Shown here in pieces: positions 1-7,729 of a DNA stretch of 14,836 nt. The DNA lies in NCBI GenBank assembly GCA_021736745.1, contig JAIPFG010000042.1, positions 1 to 14,836 on the forward strand, written 5' to 3'. The translations under genes were made by a program, and so were the position numbers. Each line of letters opens with the position of its first letter. Within the stretch, counting starts at the first letter, position 1. The notes beneath the pieces are model-generated. The model saw only the letters and a program-made list of their open reading frames with translations. It was not told the DNA's origin and did not search any database. The stretch comes from Pseudomonadales bacterium. GTDB taxonomy: Bacteria; Pseudomonadota; Gammaproteobacteria; Pseudomonadales; IMCC2047.

Positions 1-1064
1 GGCATCACCATCTCTACACCTTCCGGCAACTCACACGCACCCGTCACATCCGTAGTACGGAAGTAAAACTGCGGTCGATACCCTTTAAAGAATGGCGTAT
101 GTCTGCCTCCTTCATCTTTTGACAAAACATAAACTTCTGCTTCAAATTTGGTATGCGGCGTGATCGAACCCGGCTTCGCCAATACTTGACCACGCTCTAC
201 TTCTTCCCGCTTCGTTCCACGCAATAACACTCCAACGTTCTCGCCTGCACGACCTTCGTCCAGCAGCTTGCGGAACATCTCAACACCTGTACAGGTGGTC
301 TTAGTGGTTTCCTTGATACCCACAATTGAGATCTCTTCACCTACCTTGACTACCCCTCGCTCTACCCGGCCTGTCACCACAGTACCACGACCCGATATCG
401 AGAACACGTCTTCAATCGGCATCAGGAATGGTTGATCAATAGCTCGCTCCGGCTCAGGAATGTACTCATCCAGTGTCTCTACCAGCCTCTGTACTGCCGG
501 CATACCAATCTCTGAGGTATCACCTTCCAACGCCTTTAATGCAGAACCAACAATAATCGGTGTGTCGTCACCAGGAAATTCATACTGATCCAACAGCTCA
601 CGCACTTCCATTTCAACCAGCTCAATCAGCTCTTCATCATCAACCATGTCGGCTTTATTCAGGAAAACAACGATATAAGGTACGCCAACCTGACGTGACA
701 ACAGAATGTGCTCACGCGTCTGCGGCATCGGACCATCCGCTGCAGAACAAACCAAAATCGCTCCGTCCATCTGCGCCGCACCGGTGATCATGTTCTTTAC
801 ATAGTCGGCGTGACCAGGACAGTCAACGTGAGCGTAGTGACGCTTCGGCGAATCATATTCTACGTGTGAGGTCGCAATTGTAATCCCGCGCTCTCTTTCT
901 TCCGGCGCATTATCAATCCCGTCAAAGGCGACTGCCGTTCCACCCCAGGTCTCCGCACAGACACGCGTCAACGCCGCTGTCAGTGTCGTCTTACCATGGT
1001 CAACGTGACCTATAGTACCTACGTTTACGTGCGGTTTGTTTCGTTCAAATTTACCTTTAGACAT
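1..1064 (-). CDS. tuf: Elongation factor Tu, 3' end cut off by the window edge
   Basis: EF-Tu is the GTPase that carries aminoacyl-tRNA to the ribosomal A site in the cytoplasm. About 354 codons are visible of a family length near 395-407, so domains I and II and part of III are present and the C-terminus lies beyond base 1. Visible motifs are the P-loop GHVDHGKT at residues 19-26, DCPGH at 81-85 and NKAD at 136-139. The ATG at 1062-1064 begins MSKGKFERNKPHVNVGTIGH and is preceded by AGAGG about 6 nt upstream. It lies 71 nt downstream of the last of four tRNA genes, the classical tRNA-tufB arrangement, so it is probably co-transcribed with them. Many gammaproteobacteria carry a second, near-identical copy elsewhere; this is the tufB-type context. 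Identification is very secure. Confidence 0.98.
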   Translation of the reverse strand, partial: MSKGKFERNKPHVNVGTIGHVDHGKTTLTAALTRVCAETWGGTAVAFDGIDNAPEERERGITIATSHVEYDSPKRHYAHVDCPGHADYVKNMITGAAQMDGAILVCSAADGPMPQTREHILLSRQVGVPYIVVFLNKADMVDDEELIELVEMEVRELLDQYEFPGDDTPIIVGSALKALEGDTSEIGMPAVQRLVETLDEYIPEPERAIDQPFLMPIEDVFSISGRGTVVTGRVERGVVKVGEEISIVGIKETTKTTCTGVEMFRKLLDEGRAGENVGVLLRGTKREEVERGQVLAKPGSITPHTKFEAEVYVLSKDEGGRHTPFFKGYRPQFYFRTTDVTGACELPEGVEMVM

Positions 1065-1135
1065 GATTAGCCTCTTCTATCTTTTCTATACTTTAAATAC
1101 ACATACGCTAAATAAAGCTTTCATTTTCTATAATA

Positions 1136-1211
<76 letters not shown>

Positions 1212-1263
1212 TTTACGCCTACACATACTTCCAATCTCCAGCACCCCTGCCTTCAGGTAATAC

Positions 1264-1337
<74 letters not shown>

Positions 1338-1443
1338 AAAACAACCTACGCTTACCGCTACAACAAAATCCTTCTCACTTGACGCAAAGCCATTTATCTC
1401 ATGACCCTACCGGCCCGTAGCCATTCTTGCCAACATAAATTAA

Positions 1444-1528
<85 letters not shown>

Positions 1529-1614
1529 ATTACTTATTGATTAGTATCGATTAATCACCGAACAACCAAAACAGCCTTTCAACTAAATAGCACCCGCATT
1601 TGGCACATAACAAC

Positions 1615-1690
<76 letters not shown>

Positions 1691-1716
1691 TTAACAGATG
1701 CAAGGTTGAAATTTTA

Positions 1717-1753
1717 GGGGCGCAATTTTAGTAGAACTAACCCACCGAAGCAA
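1717..1753 (-). promoter_or_regulatory. Sigma-70 promoter of the tRNA-tuf operon, with GC-rich discriminator
   Basis: On the minus strand, TTGCTT (1753-1748) and TAAAAT (1730-1725) are separated by exactly 17 nt. The -10 is followed by TGCGCCCC (1724-1717), a GC-rich discriminator of the type found at stringently controlled rRNA and tRNA promoters. The predicted start near 1718 gives a leader of about 27 nt before tRNA-Thr(TGT). The -35 lies inside the last codons of the SPOR-domain gene, whose stop codon is at 1737-1739. This is a by-eye call; stringent (ppGpp/DksA) control is inferred from the discriminator only. Confidence 0.6.
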
Positions 1754-2477
1754 CTGATTTACAAACTTTTTGGTAATACTTGATTTGCGGGTATCGCTGT
1801 TGAGCCTTAGATAATATTTCAGCGACCGATGTTTCTTCATCTATTAGCGGCAATTGTACCCATTCTTGCTTATAACTCCTTGGTTTTTCCAGAACTTCAA
1901 CGCCCATCTTTAGCTGCCTTAACTTACCGACTAGAGCCTCCAGTTTGAATTTGTCTTCAAATAGACCTAAAGACAAACCGTCTTTCAAGGCACCTTCGCT
2001 GATCAAAGACGCTTCTACACCATCAGCTTTCAAGGCTCTTATCGCTTCCAATGCCTGGTAAATTGAGTCAAATGGCGGCAGGTAAGCCCAGAAAAAAGGC
2101 TCCAAACTCACTGCTTCTTGAAACGTCTGAGGCTTAAATTTTAACGCCAGCAGGTAGTTTACAAACAACTGCGCCGCCCTCTCATCGACAAAAGGGCCGA
2201 ATTGTATACATTTCGCACCAATTGGCACTGCCGCCTGCATTATCTCCTGATCCGACCCTTCAGATAGAACACCCTTCTCTTCTGACACCCACCTGTCATT
2301 TTGCTTAATCAGTATTGCCTCATCTCTGGCCTCGACCAACAGCTTGATTTTATTTTCCTTGCTGGTGGATTGTTGTTGCTGGCGCGGCGCAACAGCAACA
2401 ACATGGGTCGCCACCACCTTCTGCCATGCAAAATACCCTAAATTGGCGGCGATTAATGTATAAAGTATCCAGCGCAT
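1737..2477 (-). CDS. Membrane-anchored SPOR-like domain protein
   Basis: A 246-residue protein with a short N-terminal hydrophobic segment (residues about 3-17, MRWILYTLIAANLGYFAW), then a Gln/Ser-rich linker and a soluble domain. This suggests a bitopic inner-membrane protein with its bulk in the periplasm. From about residue 89 it reads CIQFGPFVDERAAQLFVNYL, then WAYLPPF near 131, then ISEGALKDGLSLGLFED, a pattern resembling the SPOR-type domains that bind denuded peptidoglycan glycans. Homologues occupy the same place between coaX and the tRNA-tuf block in Pseudomonas. The ATG has AGGGG only 4 nt upstream, and the coaX stop is 45 nt away, so it is probably the last protein gene of a birA-coaX operon. 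Its exact role is unknown, and the domain call is from pattern only. Confidence 0.75.
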   Translation of the reverse strand: MRWILYTLIAANLGYFAWQKVVATHVVAVAPRQQQQSTSKENKIKLLVEARDEAILIKQNDRWVSEEKGVLSEGSDQEIMQAAVPIGAKCIQFGPFVDERAAQLFVNYLLALKFKPQTFQEAVSLEPFFWAYLPPFDSIYQALEAIRALKADGVEASLISEGALKDGLSLGLFEDKFKLEALVGKLRQLKMGVEVLEKPRSYKQEWVQLPLIDEETSVAEILSKAQQRYPQIKYYQKVCKSVASVG

Positions 2478-2522
2478 TGAACCCCTAAACGCATCTACAT
2501 TGCATTTGGCAATCTGGAAGCG

Positions 2523-3266
2523 TCACGGCAAAGCAATCTCCAAACCATCCAACACCAATTCTGGCCGCCACTCCAATTGTAAATCAGCGGCTCCGCTCAG
2601 AGCTGACTGAAAGCTATCCGCATCGCCGCCCGTCAAATAAATAACAGTGTTTTGATTACTTTGTTTGAGCTCACCAAGGACCGACTCCAGAAAATTAACC
2701 ACCATACGAAAAATACCGAAATTTACCCCTTCATCAGTATTGGTTCCCCAGTCCGTCCGGCTAACAGGCGAGCACGTCGTCATCTGTATTTGTCGAGTAT
2801 CACCCAACACTGCTTTTTTCATCAGTTTCACTCCGGGAACAATATAACCACCTTGGTGCATACCACTTGCGGCCACCCAATCAATAGTTATTGCACTGCC
2901 ACAATCAATGACACAAAATTCCTGTTTACTGTCTTTACGCGCAGCCAACATCGCCAACCAACGATCAACGCCTAACCGAAGTGGATCAGGATAAGAGACT
3001 GTTAAACCCGCAAAACTTTTTTGTGTGTAAGCAATTTTCGGCGAAAGACCCCAAACCTTTTTAATCCAATCGTTTAATTCTTCCCTGACCTGGTCGCCAG
3101 CGACACTGGCAACTCGGACATCCACTATCTCCAACCCACCAGTCTGAGACTTAAATTCATCAAGTTGATCCAGAAAAAGACGCTGAGCCGAGACCAGCAC
3201 ATCGCTATCTTTATTCACAACCCGCCACTTGATTGCTGTATTGCCAGCATCAATCTCCAGAATCAT
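2523..3266 (-). CDS. coaX: Type III pantothenate kinase
   Basis: Phosphorylates pantothenate to 4'-phosphopantothenate, the first step of CoA synthesis, in the cytoplasm. At 247 residues it fits the CoaX family, a member of the ASKHA fold unrelated to CoaA. Visible motifs are the phosphate-binding DAGNT at residues 6-10, LGVDRW at 98-103 with the family aspartate D101, DCGSAITID at 121-129, GGYIVPG at 139-145, and LTGGDA near the C-terminus. The DCG motif has serine where many relatives have threonine, a conservative change. The ATG start overlaps the 3' end of birA by 17 bp, implying translational coupling. In E. coli the equivalent slot is held by the non-homologous coaA, so this is the Pseudomonas-type arrangement. 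CoaX enzymes typically escape CoA feedback inhibition and need a monovalent cation (family knowledge). Confidence 0.95.
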   Translation of the reverse strand: MILEIDAGNTAIKWRVVNKDSDVLVSAQRLFLDQLDEFKSQTGGLEIVDVRVASVAGDQVREELNDWIKKVWGLSPKIAYTQKSFAGLTVSYPDPLRLGVDRWLAMLAARKDSKQEFCVIDCGSAITIDWVAASGMHQGGYIVPGVKLMKKAVLGDTRQIQMTTCSPVSRTDWGTNTDEGVNFGIFRMVVNFLESVLGELKQSNQNTVIYLTGGDADSFQSALSGAADLQLEWRPELVLDGLEIALP

Positions 3267-4236
3267 TAGCCACCCTCAGGCTTACCTCACCCGCTCGATA
3301 GGTGCGGATACCAGTATCATTTTCGATGACCAGCTCACCGATATCTGTCACTCCTTTTGCCCATCCTTTGACCTGCGTGTTCGCCAGACTTAACATCACC
3401 GAGTTACCTCTTAACACATCCAGGTCATGCCACCTTTTATGAAACTCCACAAAGCCTCCCTCCTGGAAACGGGGCAACACCTCAGCCAGCTGATTGAGGA
3501 TTTCGGCCGCCAATGCATTCCGGGATATCTTTGTATCAGCGATATCCACCAAACTCACCCAGTCTTGATCAATGTCCGCCCCTTCGGCTTTTGTCATGGC
3601 CACATTTACACCAATACCTATAATTACCCGAGCGGGACCAGACAACTCACCTTCCAACTCCAATAGTATTCCGGCCAGCTTACGTCGCTGATAGATCAAA
3701 TCATTTGGCCATTTCAGACCGACGCCAGACACCCCCAATTTAGCAATTGCATCCGCTACGGCAATTCCCACACAAAGACTTAACCCATCCAATGCGCCGG
3801 TCATTTCGGGAAAATCCCAGGCCAGCGATAAATAAATATTGGCCGCATAGGGGCTCACCCAACTTCTACCTCTACGCCCACGCCCTGAACTTTGCATTTC
3901 CGCCAAACAGACATGGGGAGAAGGCGGTGAACCTTTTGCTTTAGCCCTCACCTCATCGTTAGTCGAAATAACTTCTGACCGAATATCAATAGAGCCAAAT
4001 AATTTGGCGGCATTCTCGGTTAAGTCCGCCCTGATAAGCGGTTTCGATAAAAGCTCCAAGCTAGCTGCAAGACGATACCCCCGACCTTTCACTGAATGCA
4101 CCTTCAGGCCTAACTTTTCCAAGCGACTAATATGTTTCCATATAGCTGTACGACTAACGCCTAAACGACAACCTAAGGATTGCCCTGAATGAAAACCGCC
4201 GTCCGCTAAAATTTTAATAATCTGATTAGCATTCAC
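3250..4236 (-). CDS. birA: Bifunctional biotin-protein ligase and biotin operon repressor
   Basis: Makes biotinoyl-5'-AMP and attaches biotin to the acetyl-CoA carboxylase carrier protein. The full-length form also represses biotin synthesis genes. At 328 residues it matches E. coli BirA (321). An N-terminal winged helix-turn-helix occupies residues about 1-60 (GQSLGCRLGVSRTAIWKHI), so this is the regulatory class II type. The catalytic domain has SSGRGRRGRSW with GRGRRGR at 118-124, KWPND at 175-179 and the lysine of RRKLAGILLE at 186. A small C-terminal SH3-like domain follows. The start is GTG at 4236, preceded by AAGGG. In-frame stops lie just upstream, so no longer start is possible. The 3' end overlaps coaX by 17 bp. 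No biotin gene is in the window, so its operator targets must be elsewhere. Confidence 0.96.
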   Translation of the reverse strand: MNANQIIKILADGGFHSGQSLGCRLGVSRTAIWKHISRLEKLGLKVHSVKGRGYRLAASLELLSKPLIRADLTENAAKLFGSIDIRSEVISTNDEVRAKAKGSPPSPHVCLAEMQSSGRGRRGRSWVSPYAANIYLSLAWDFPEMTGALDGLSLCVGIAVADAIAKLGVSGVGLKWPNDLIYQRRKLAGILLELEGELSGPARVIIGIGVNVAMTKAEGADIDQDWVSLVDIADTKISRNALAAEILNQLAEVLPRFQEGGFVEFHKRWHDLDVLRGNSVMLSLANTQVKGWAKGVTDIGELVIENDTGIRTYRAGEVSLRVANDSGD

Positions 4237-4453
4237 AATTCATTACCCTTAAGCAAGCCAGGGCGAATCATAACAAAATCGCTCAAACATTGGGCTATTC
4301 ATTCCCGAATCTCTCCAAGAGTTATCACAACTCAATTAAACCTGATACTCCTTGCAAACAGGTTTTTAATTCTTGTCGCATACACCAGCCAATACATTTA
4401 AACTGAGAACCTATCTTAAATAGATAACACCTTGAATTAAATGGGTTGGCGAA
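4237..4453. other. Divergent intergenic region between birA and idi
   Basis: This 217-bp AT-rich spacer must hold the promoters of birA (minus) and idi (plus), but no candidate has both a good -35 and a good -10. TATGAT on the minus strand near 4270 is the best -10 for birA but lacks a matching -35. Three small inverted repeats are visible: GAGTT-5 nt-AACTC (4319-4333), AAACCTG-14 nt-CAGGTTT followed by two further T on the plus strand (4338-4365), and TATCT-TAAAT-AGATA (4412-4426), close to the idi start. Any of them could be an operator or a leader hairpin. None matches an operator I recognise. Confidence 0.4.
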
Positions 4454-5014
4454 ATGTCTTTCGAAAATAATGACCTGCTAATACTCGTAGACAATGAAGA
4501 TAGAGAAATCGGCACACTTTCCAAACAGGCATGTCATATGGGAGAAGGGCTACTCCATAGAGCCTTTTCCCTCTTTGTCTTTAATGGCAACGGCGAATTA
4601 TTGCTTCAGCAACGTAGTGCAAAAAAACCTCTATGGCCTCTGTATTGGTCTAACAGTTGTTGCAGTCACCCTCGCCAATCAGAATCCGTAGAACTAGCCG
4701 CAAAACGACGCATCGCTGAAGAGCTTGGGTTTCAGTGCTCCTCTCAATACCTCTATAAATTCCAATACCATGCTCGTTACAAAAATACCGGTTGCGAGCA
4801 TGAACTTTGCCATGTGCTGGTAGGCTACTCCAATCAACCTGTAATACCCAACGAAGAAGAGGTTGCAGCCTGGCGCCATATAACCCCGGAAAACTTATCC
4901 CATGAAATCAACACAAATCCGGAAGCTTTTACCCCTTGGTTTAAGCAAGAATGGCATCAAATTAACACCCAGTATTTAGAACAAATATTGGTTCATTGCG
5001 ACAGGTTTCATTAA
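4454..5014 (+). CDS. idi: Isopentenyl-diphosphate delta-isomerase, type I (Nudix)
   Basis: Interconverts isopentenyl and dimethylallyl diphosphate, the two isoprenoid building blocks, in the cytoplasm. At 186 residues it matches E. coli IDI (182). Alignment by eye places the catalytic cysteine at C70 in WSNSCCSHP, the metal-binding histidines at H28, H35 and H72, and the catalytic and metal-binding acidic pair in CEHELC (E115, E117). The Nudix-like helix AAKRRIAEELG follows. The ATG at 4454 has only a weak Shine-Dalgarno (GGTTGG). It is the only gene of its orientation in the left two thirds of the window and faces pnp across a shared terminator, so it is monocistronic. IDI is dispensable where the MEP pathway makes both products. 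Its presence often accompanies carotenoid or other high isoprenoid demand, but no such genes are here. Confidence 0.95.
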   Translation: MSFENNDLLILVDNEDREIGTLSKQACHMGEGLLHRAFSLFVFNGNGELLLQQRSAKKPLWPLYWSNSCCSHPRQSESVELAAKRRIAEELGFQCSSQYLYKFQYHARYKNTGCEHELCHVLVGYSNQPVIPNEEEVAAWRHITPENLSHEINTNPEAFTPWFKQEWHQINTQYLEQILVHCDRFH

Positions 5015-5073
5015 ACAGAAGAGTGGCACTGACATATGAGGTATTCTTCGCGCCTTATTATCCCACCCAAATG

Positions 5074-5103
5074 AAAAACGCCTTAGATGACTAAGGCGTT
5101 TTT
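5074..5103. terminator. Bidirectional intrinsic terminator between idi and pnp
   Basis: A perfect 13-bp inverted repeat, AAAAACGCCTTAG (5074-5086) and CTAAGGCGTTTTT (5091-5103), with a 4-nt ATGA loop. The A-run and T-run make it a good Rho-independent terminator on both strands, as expected between convergent genes. It ends idi transcripts on plus and the rimP-to-pnp operon on minus. The pnp stop codon is about 50 nt away. Confidence 0.9.
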
Positions 5104-5151
5104 GAAAGCGGTAACAGGCTTACACCCATACCACCTCTATGGCTCCTGCCT

Positions 5152-7281
5152 TTACTCGTTTGTCATTTCCGGTTCTGTTGAAGAATCCTGCCCTGCATCT
5201 TCTTCCAGAGCCTTCATGCTCAACTTGATACGACCCCGACCATCCACATCCAGCACTTTTACTTTTACCTGCTGGCCTTCCTTCAGGTAATCGGTCACCT
5301 TATCAACCCGCTCTTTGGCAATCTGAGAAATATGGAGTAAGCCGTCAGTACCAGGCAACACCGTCACGAACGCACCGAAATCAACTATTCGGGCTACCAC
5401 GCCATCATAGGTAGCTCCCACTTCTACTTCGGCGGTGATCTCATCAATACGCGCCTGAGCAGCGGCAGCCGACTCTTTATCATCAGCATAAATACGCACA
5501 GAACCATCGTCTTCAATATCAACCTGCGCACCCGTATCTTCACAGATAGAGCGAATGGTAGCACCACCTTTACCAATAATATCGCGGATTTTATCCGGTG
5601 CTACTTTTAAGTTAAGCATTGTCGGCGCATTATCGGAAAGCGTTTCGCGTGATTGCGCAATCACTTTGCTCATTTCACCCAAAATATGCACTCGGGCTTC
5701 ATGCGCCTGCTCCAACGCCACTTCCATAATTTCTTCTGTGATGCCCTGTATTTTAATATCCATCTGTAAAGCGGTAATTCCATTTCTGGTTCCCGCTACT
5801 TTGAAATCCATATCGCCCAGATGATCCTCGTCACCGAGAATATCGGTTAATACTACATGGCGATCACCCTCTTTAACCAAACCCATCGCGATGCCAGCCA
5901 CAGGCTCTTTCAACGGCACACCCGCATCCATCAACGCCAAACTGCTACCACAAACGCTAGCCATCGAGCTCGACCCGTTTGATTCGGTGATTTCCGAAAC
6001 AACCCGGATGGTGTAGGGAAAATCATCAGCATTCGGAAGCACCGCCGCAATGCCACGACGAGCCAAACGTCCATGTCCAATCTCACGACGTTTCGGGCCA
6101 CTCATAAACCCAGTTTCGCCGACACAGAAAGGAGGGAAGTTATAGTGCAACATAAAATTATCATGAGCGGTACCTTGCAGAGACTCAATCATCTGCGCAT
6201 CTCGCATTGTACCCAAGGTCGCAACCACCATCGCCTGGGTTTCACCACGCGTAAATAGTGCTGAGCCGTGTGTTTTAGGCAAGATGCCAATTTCTACCGC
6301 TATCGGTCGGACGGTCTTAGTATCTCGACCATCAATACGCGGCTGACCATCAAGCACACGCTCTCTTACTAACTCTTTCTCTACGCTAGCAAAGGCGCCG
6401 GACACTTCCTTTGCCTCTAAATTCGCCTCAACATTGACGAATTGCTCAACGACCTGATTACGAATTTCATCAATACGCGCATAGCGGTCCATCTTATCGC
6501 TAATTTGATAGGCGTCTTCAATCGCCGAACCAAAACCGGATTTAATGCTTTCAAGCAATGCCGAATTTTTTTCAGGCGCCTGCCAGTCCCATGCAGGGTT
6601 GCCTACTGCCTGCGCAAGCTCAGTAATAGCCTCAATCACGACCTGCATTTCCTGATGCGCAAAAAGTACGCCACCCAACATCAAATCTTCGTCCAGCTCC
6701 TGGGCTTCCGATTCAACCATTAACACAGCATCTTTTGTCCCTGCAACCACCATATCCAAACGCGATGTTTCTAGCTCCACTTGGCTGGGATTGAGCAGGT
6801 AACCCTGATCATCGGTATAGCCAACACGGGCTGCGCCAATCGGGCCGCTAAATGGTATACCTGAAATTGATAGAACCGCTGACGCACCAATCATTGCAGC
6901 GATATCCGGATCTTGATTTTTATCCGCCGACATGACCGTACAGATTACCTGCACTTCATTCATGAACCCCTTTGGGAACAGCGGCCGAATTGGACGATCG
7001 ATTAACCGCGAAGTCAGTGTTTCCTTTTCTGTAGGTCGACCTTCACGTTTAAAAAAACCACCGGGAATTTTACCGGCAGCGTATGTTTTTTCTTGATAGT
7101 TGACTGTTAATGGGAAAAATCCAGCCCCTTCATTAGCCTCTTTTCTACCTACCACTGTCGACAATACAGCGGTATCACCTACTGTTACCAAAACAGCCGC
7201 CGTTGCCTGACGGGCTATCCGGCCCGTTTCGAGAGTGACGGTGTGACCGCCGTACTGAAATGTCTTTGTTACCGGGTTCAC
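5152..7281 (-). CDS. pnp: Polyribonucleotide nucleotidyltransferase (PNPase)
   Basis: A 3'-to-5' phosphorolytic exoribonuclease that also adds 3' tails. It works as a trimer and is a usual partner of RNase E in the degradosome. At 709 residues it matches E. coli PNPase (711). The order is first RNase PH-like domain (about 1-210), all-helical domain (about 240-310), second RNase PH-like domain (about 315-545, with GSSSMASVCG at 436-445 and catalytic D486, D492 and K494 in LGDEDHLGDMDFK), KH domain (about 555-612, GKGG at 570-573) and S1 domain (about 622-690). The start is GTG at 7281, with GAGGT about 6 nt upstream; a rare start codon is also used in E. coli pnp (TTG). It follows rpsO by 72 nt, with a long hairpin in the gap suggesting processing and autocontrol. 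It is the last gene of the operon. Confidence 0.98.
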   Translation of the reverse strand: MNPVTKTFQYGGHTVTLETGRIARQATAAVLVTVGDTAVLSTVVGRKEANEGAGFFPLTVNYQEKTYAAGKIPGGFFKREGRPTEKETLTSRLIDRPIRPLFPKGFMNEVQVICTVMSADKNQDPDIAAMIGASAVLSISGIPFSGPIGAARVGYTDDQGYLLNPSQVELETSRLDMVVAGTKDAVLMVESEAQELDEDLMLGGVLFAHQEMQVVIEAITELAQAVGNPAWDWQAPEKNSALLESIKSGFGSAIEDAYQISDKMDRYARIDEIRNQVVEQFVNVEANLEAKEVSGAFASVEKELVRERVLDGQPRIDGRDTKTVRPIAVEIGILPKTHGSALFTRGETQAMVVATLGTMRDAQMIESLQGTAHDNFMLHYNFPPFCVGETGFMSGPKRREIGHGRLARRGIAAVLPNADDFPYTIRVVSEITESNGSSSMASVCGSSLALMDAGVPLKEPVAGIAMGLVKEGDRHVVLTDILGDEDHLGDMDFKVAGTRNGITALQMDIKIQGITEEIMEVALEQAHEARVHILGEMSKVIAQSRETLSDNAPTMLNLKVAPDKIRDIIGKGGATIRSICEDTGAQVDIEDDGSVRIYADDKESAAAAQARIDEITAEVEVGATYDGVVARIVDFGAFVTVLPGTDGLLHISQIAKERVDKVTDYLKEGQQVKVKVLDVDGRGRIKLSMKALEEDAGQDSSTEPEMTNE

Positions 7282-7303
7282 GGTATTACCTCAATCTTTG
7301 TGT

Positions 7304-7345
7304 GAAAACGCCAACACCCAATCTCTGTTGTCTATTGGCGTTTTC
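7304..7345 (-). promoter_or_regulatory. rpsO-pnp intergenic hairpin (processing site or partial terminator)
   Basis: Read on the minus strand, GAAAACGCCAA (7345-7335) pairs perfectly with TTGGCGTTTTC (7314-7304) around a 20-nt loop. In E. coli the rpsO-pnp spacer holds the rpsO terminator and an RNase III site that PNPase uses for autorepression. This hairpin is in the equivalent place, between the rpsO stop and the pnp ribosome binding site. Its TTTT lies within the stem and is followed by CACAC, so it looks better as an RNase III substrate or leaky terminator than as a full stop. Function is inferred from position. Confidence 0.65.
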
Positions 7346-7353
7346 TAAGTTTA

Positions 7354-7623
7354 TTAACGACGCAAGCCCAATCGACCAATCAAATTGGTGTAACGCCCAA
7401 CATCTTTACGCTTTAAATAATCCAGCAATTTACGACGCTGATTAACCATGCGGATCAAGCCACGACGTGAGTGGTGATCCTTCGAGTGATCTTTAAAATG
7501 CGACTGCAAACTTTCAATGTTTGCCGTCAAGAGAGCAACCTGCACCTCCGGCGAACCGGTATCACCCTGTGTTAGTTGATAATCTTTAACGACTGCTTCT
7601 TTCTGTTGTGCTGATAATGCCAT
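7354..7623 (-). CDS. rpsO: 30S ribosomal protein S15
   Basis: A primary 16S rRNA-binding protein of the 30S platform that nucleates binding of S6/S18 and contributes to the B4 bridge with the 50S. The 89 residues are exactly the usual bacterial length. Family landmarks are GDTGSPEVQVALLT (20-33), HFKDHSKDHHSRRGL (42-56) and the basic tail NLIGRLGLRR. The ATG at 7623 is preceded by TAGGAGA about 8 nt upstream. It lies between truB (99 nt) and pnp (72 nt), the standard order. S15 usually represses its own mRNA through the 5' leader, and the leader here has matching structure potential. Confidence 0.98.
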   Translation of the reverse strand: MALSAQQKEAVVKDYQLTQGDTGSPEVQVALLTANIESLQSHFKDHSKDHHSRRGLIRMVNQRRKLLDYLKRKDVGRYTNLIGRLGLRR

Positions 7624-7729
7624 GTCTTGATTCTCCTAAGAATATGCATAGTTACATTTCGTTATCACCCCCGTGCATATTTACAGAGGCATAACGCTGT
7701 TAAAGGGGTGGTTACTTTTCTCTCACCCC
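7624..7729 (-). promoter_or_regulatory. rpsO leader with mutually exclusive RNA pairings
   Basis: Several complementary segments are visible on the minus strand between truB and rpsO. GGGGTG (7729-7724, overlapping the truB stop) can pair with CACCCC (7710-7705), a hairpin followed by TTT. The same CACCCC can instead pair with GGGGTG at 7671-7666. CGTTAT (7696-7691) can pair with ATAACG (7665-7660), which directly abuts the last GGGGTG, so the two long-range helices would form a stacked pseudoknot. An outer pair AATATGCA (7681-7674) and TGCATATT (7648-7641) competes and ends two bases before the ribosome binding site. This suits S15 autoregulation, but no folding calculation or alignment was done. 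Confidence 0.45.
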
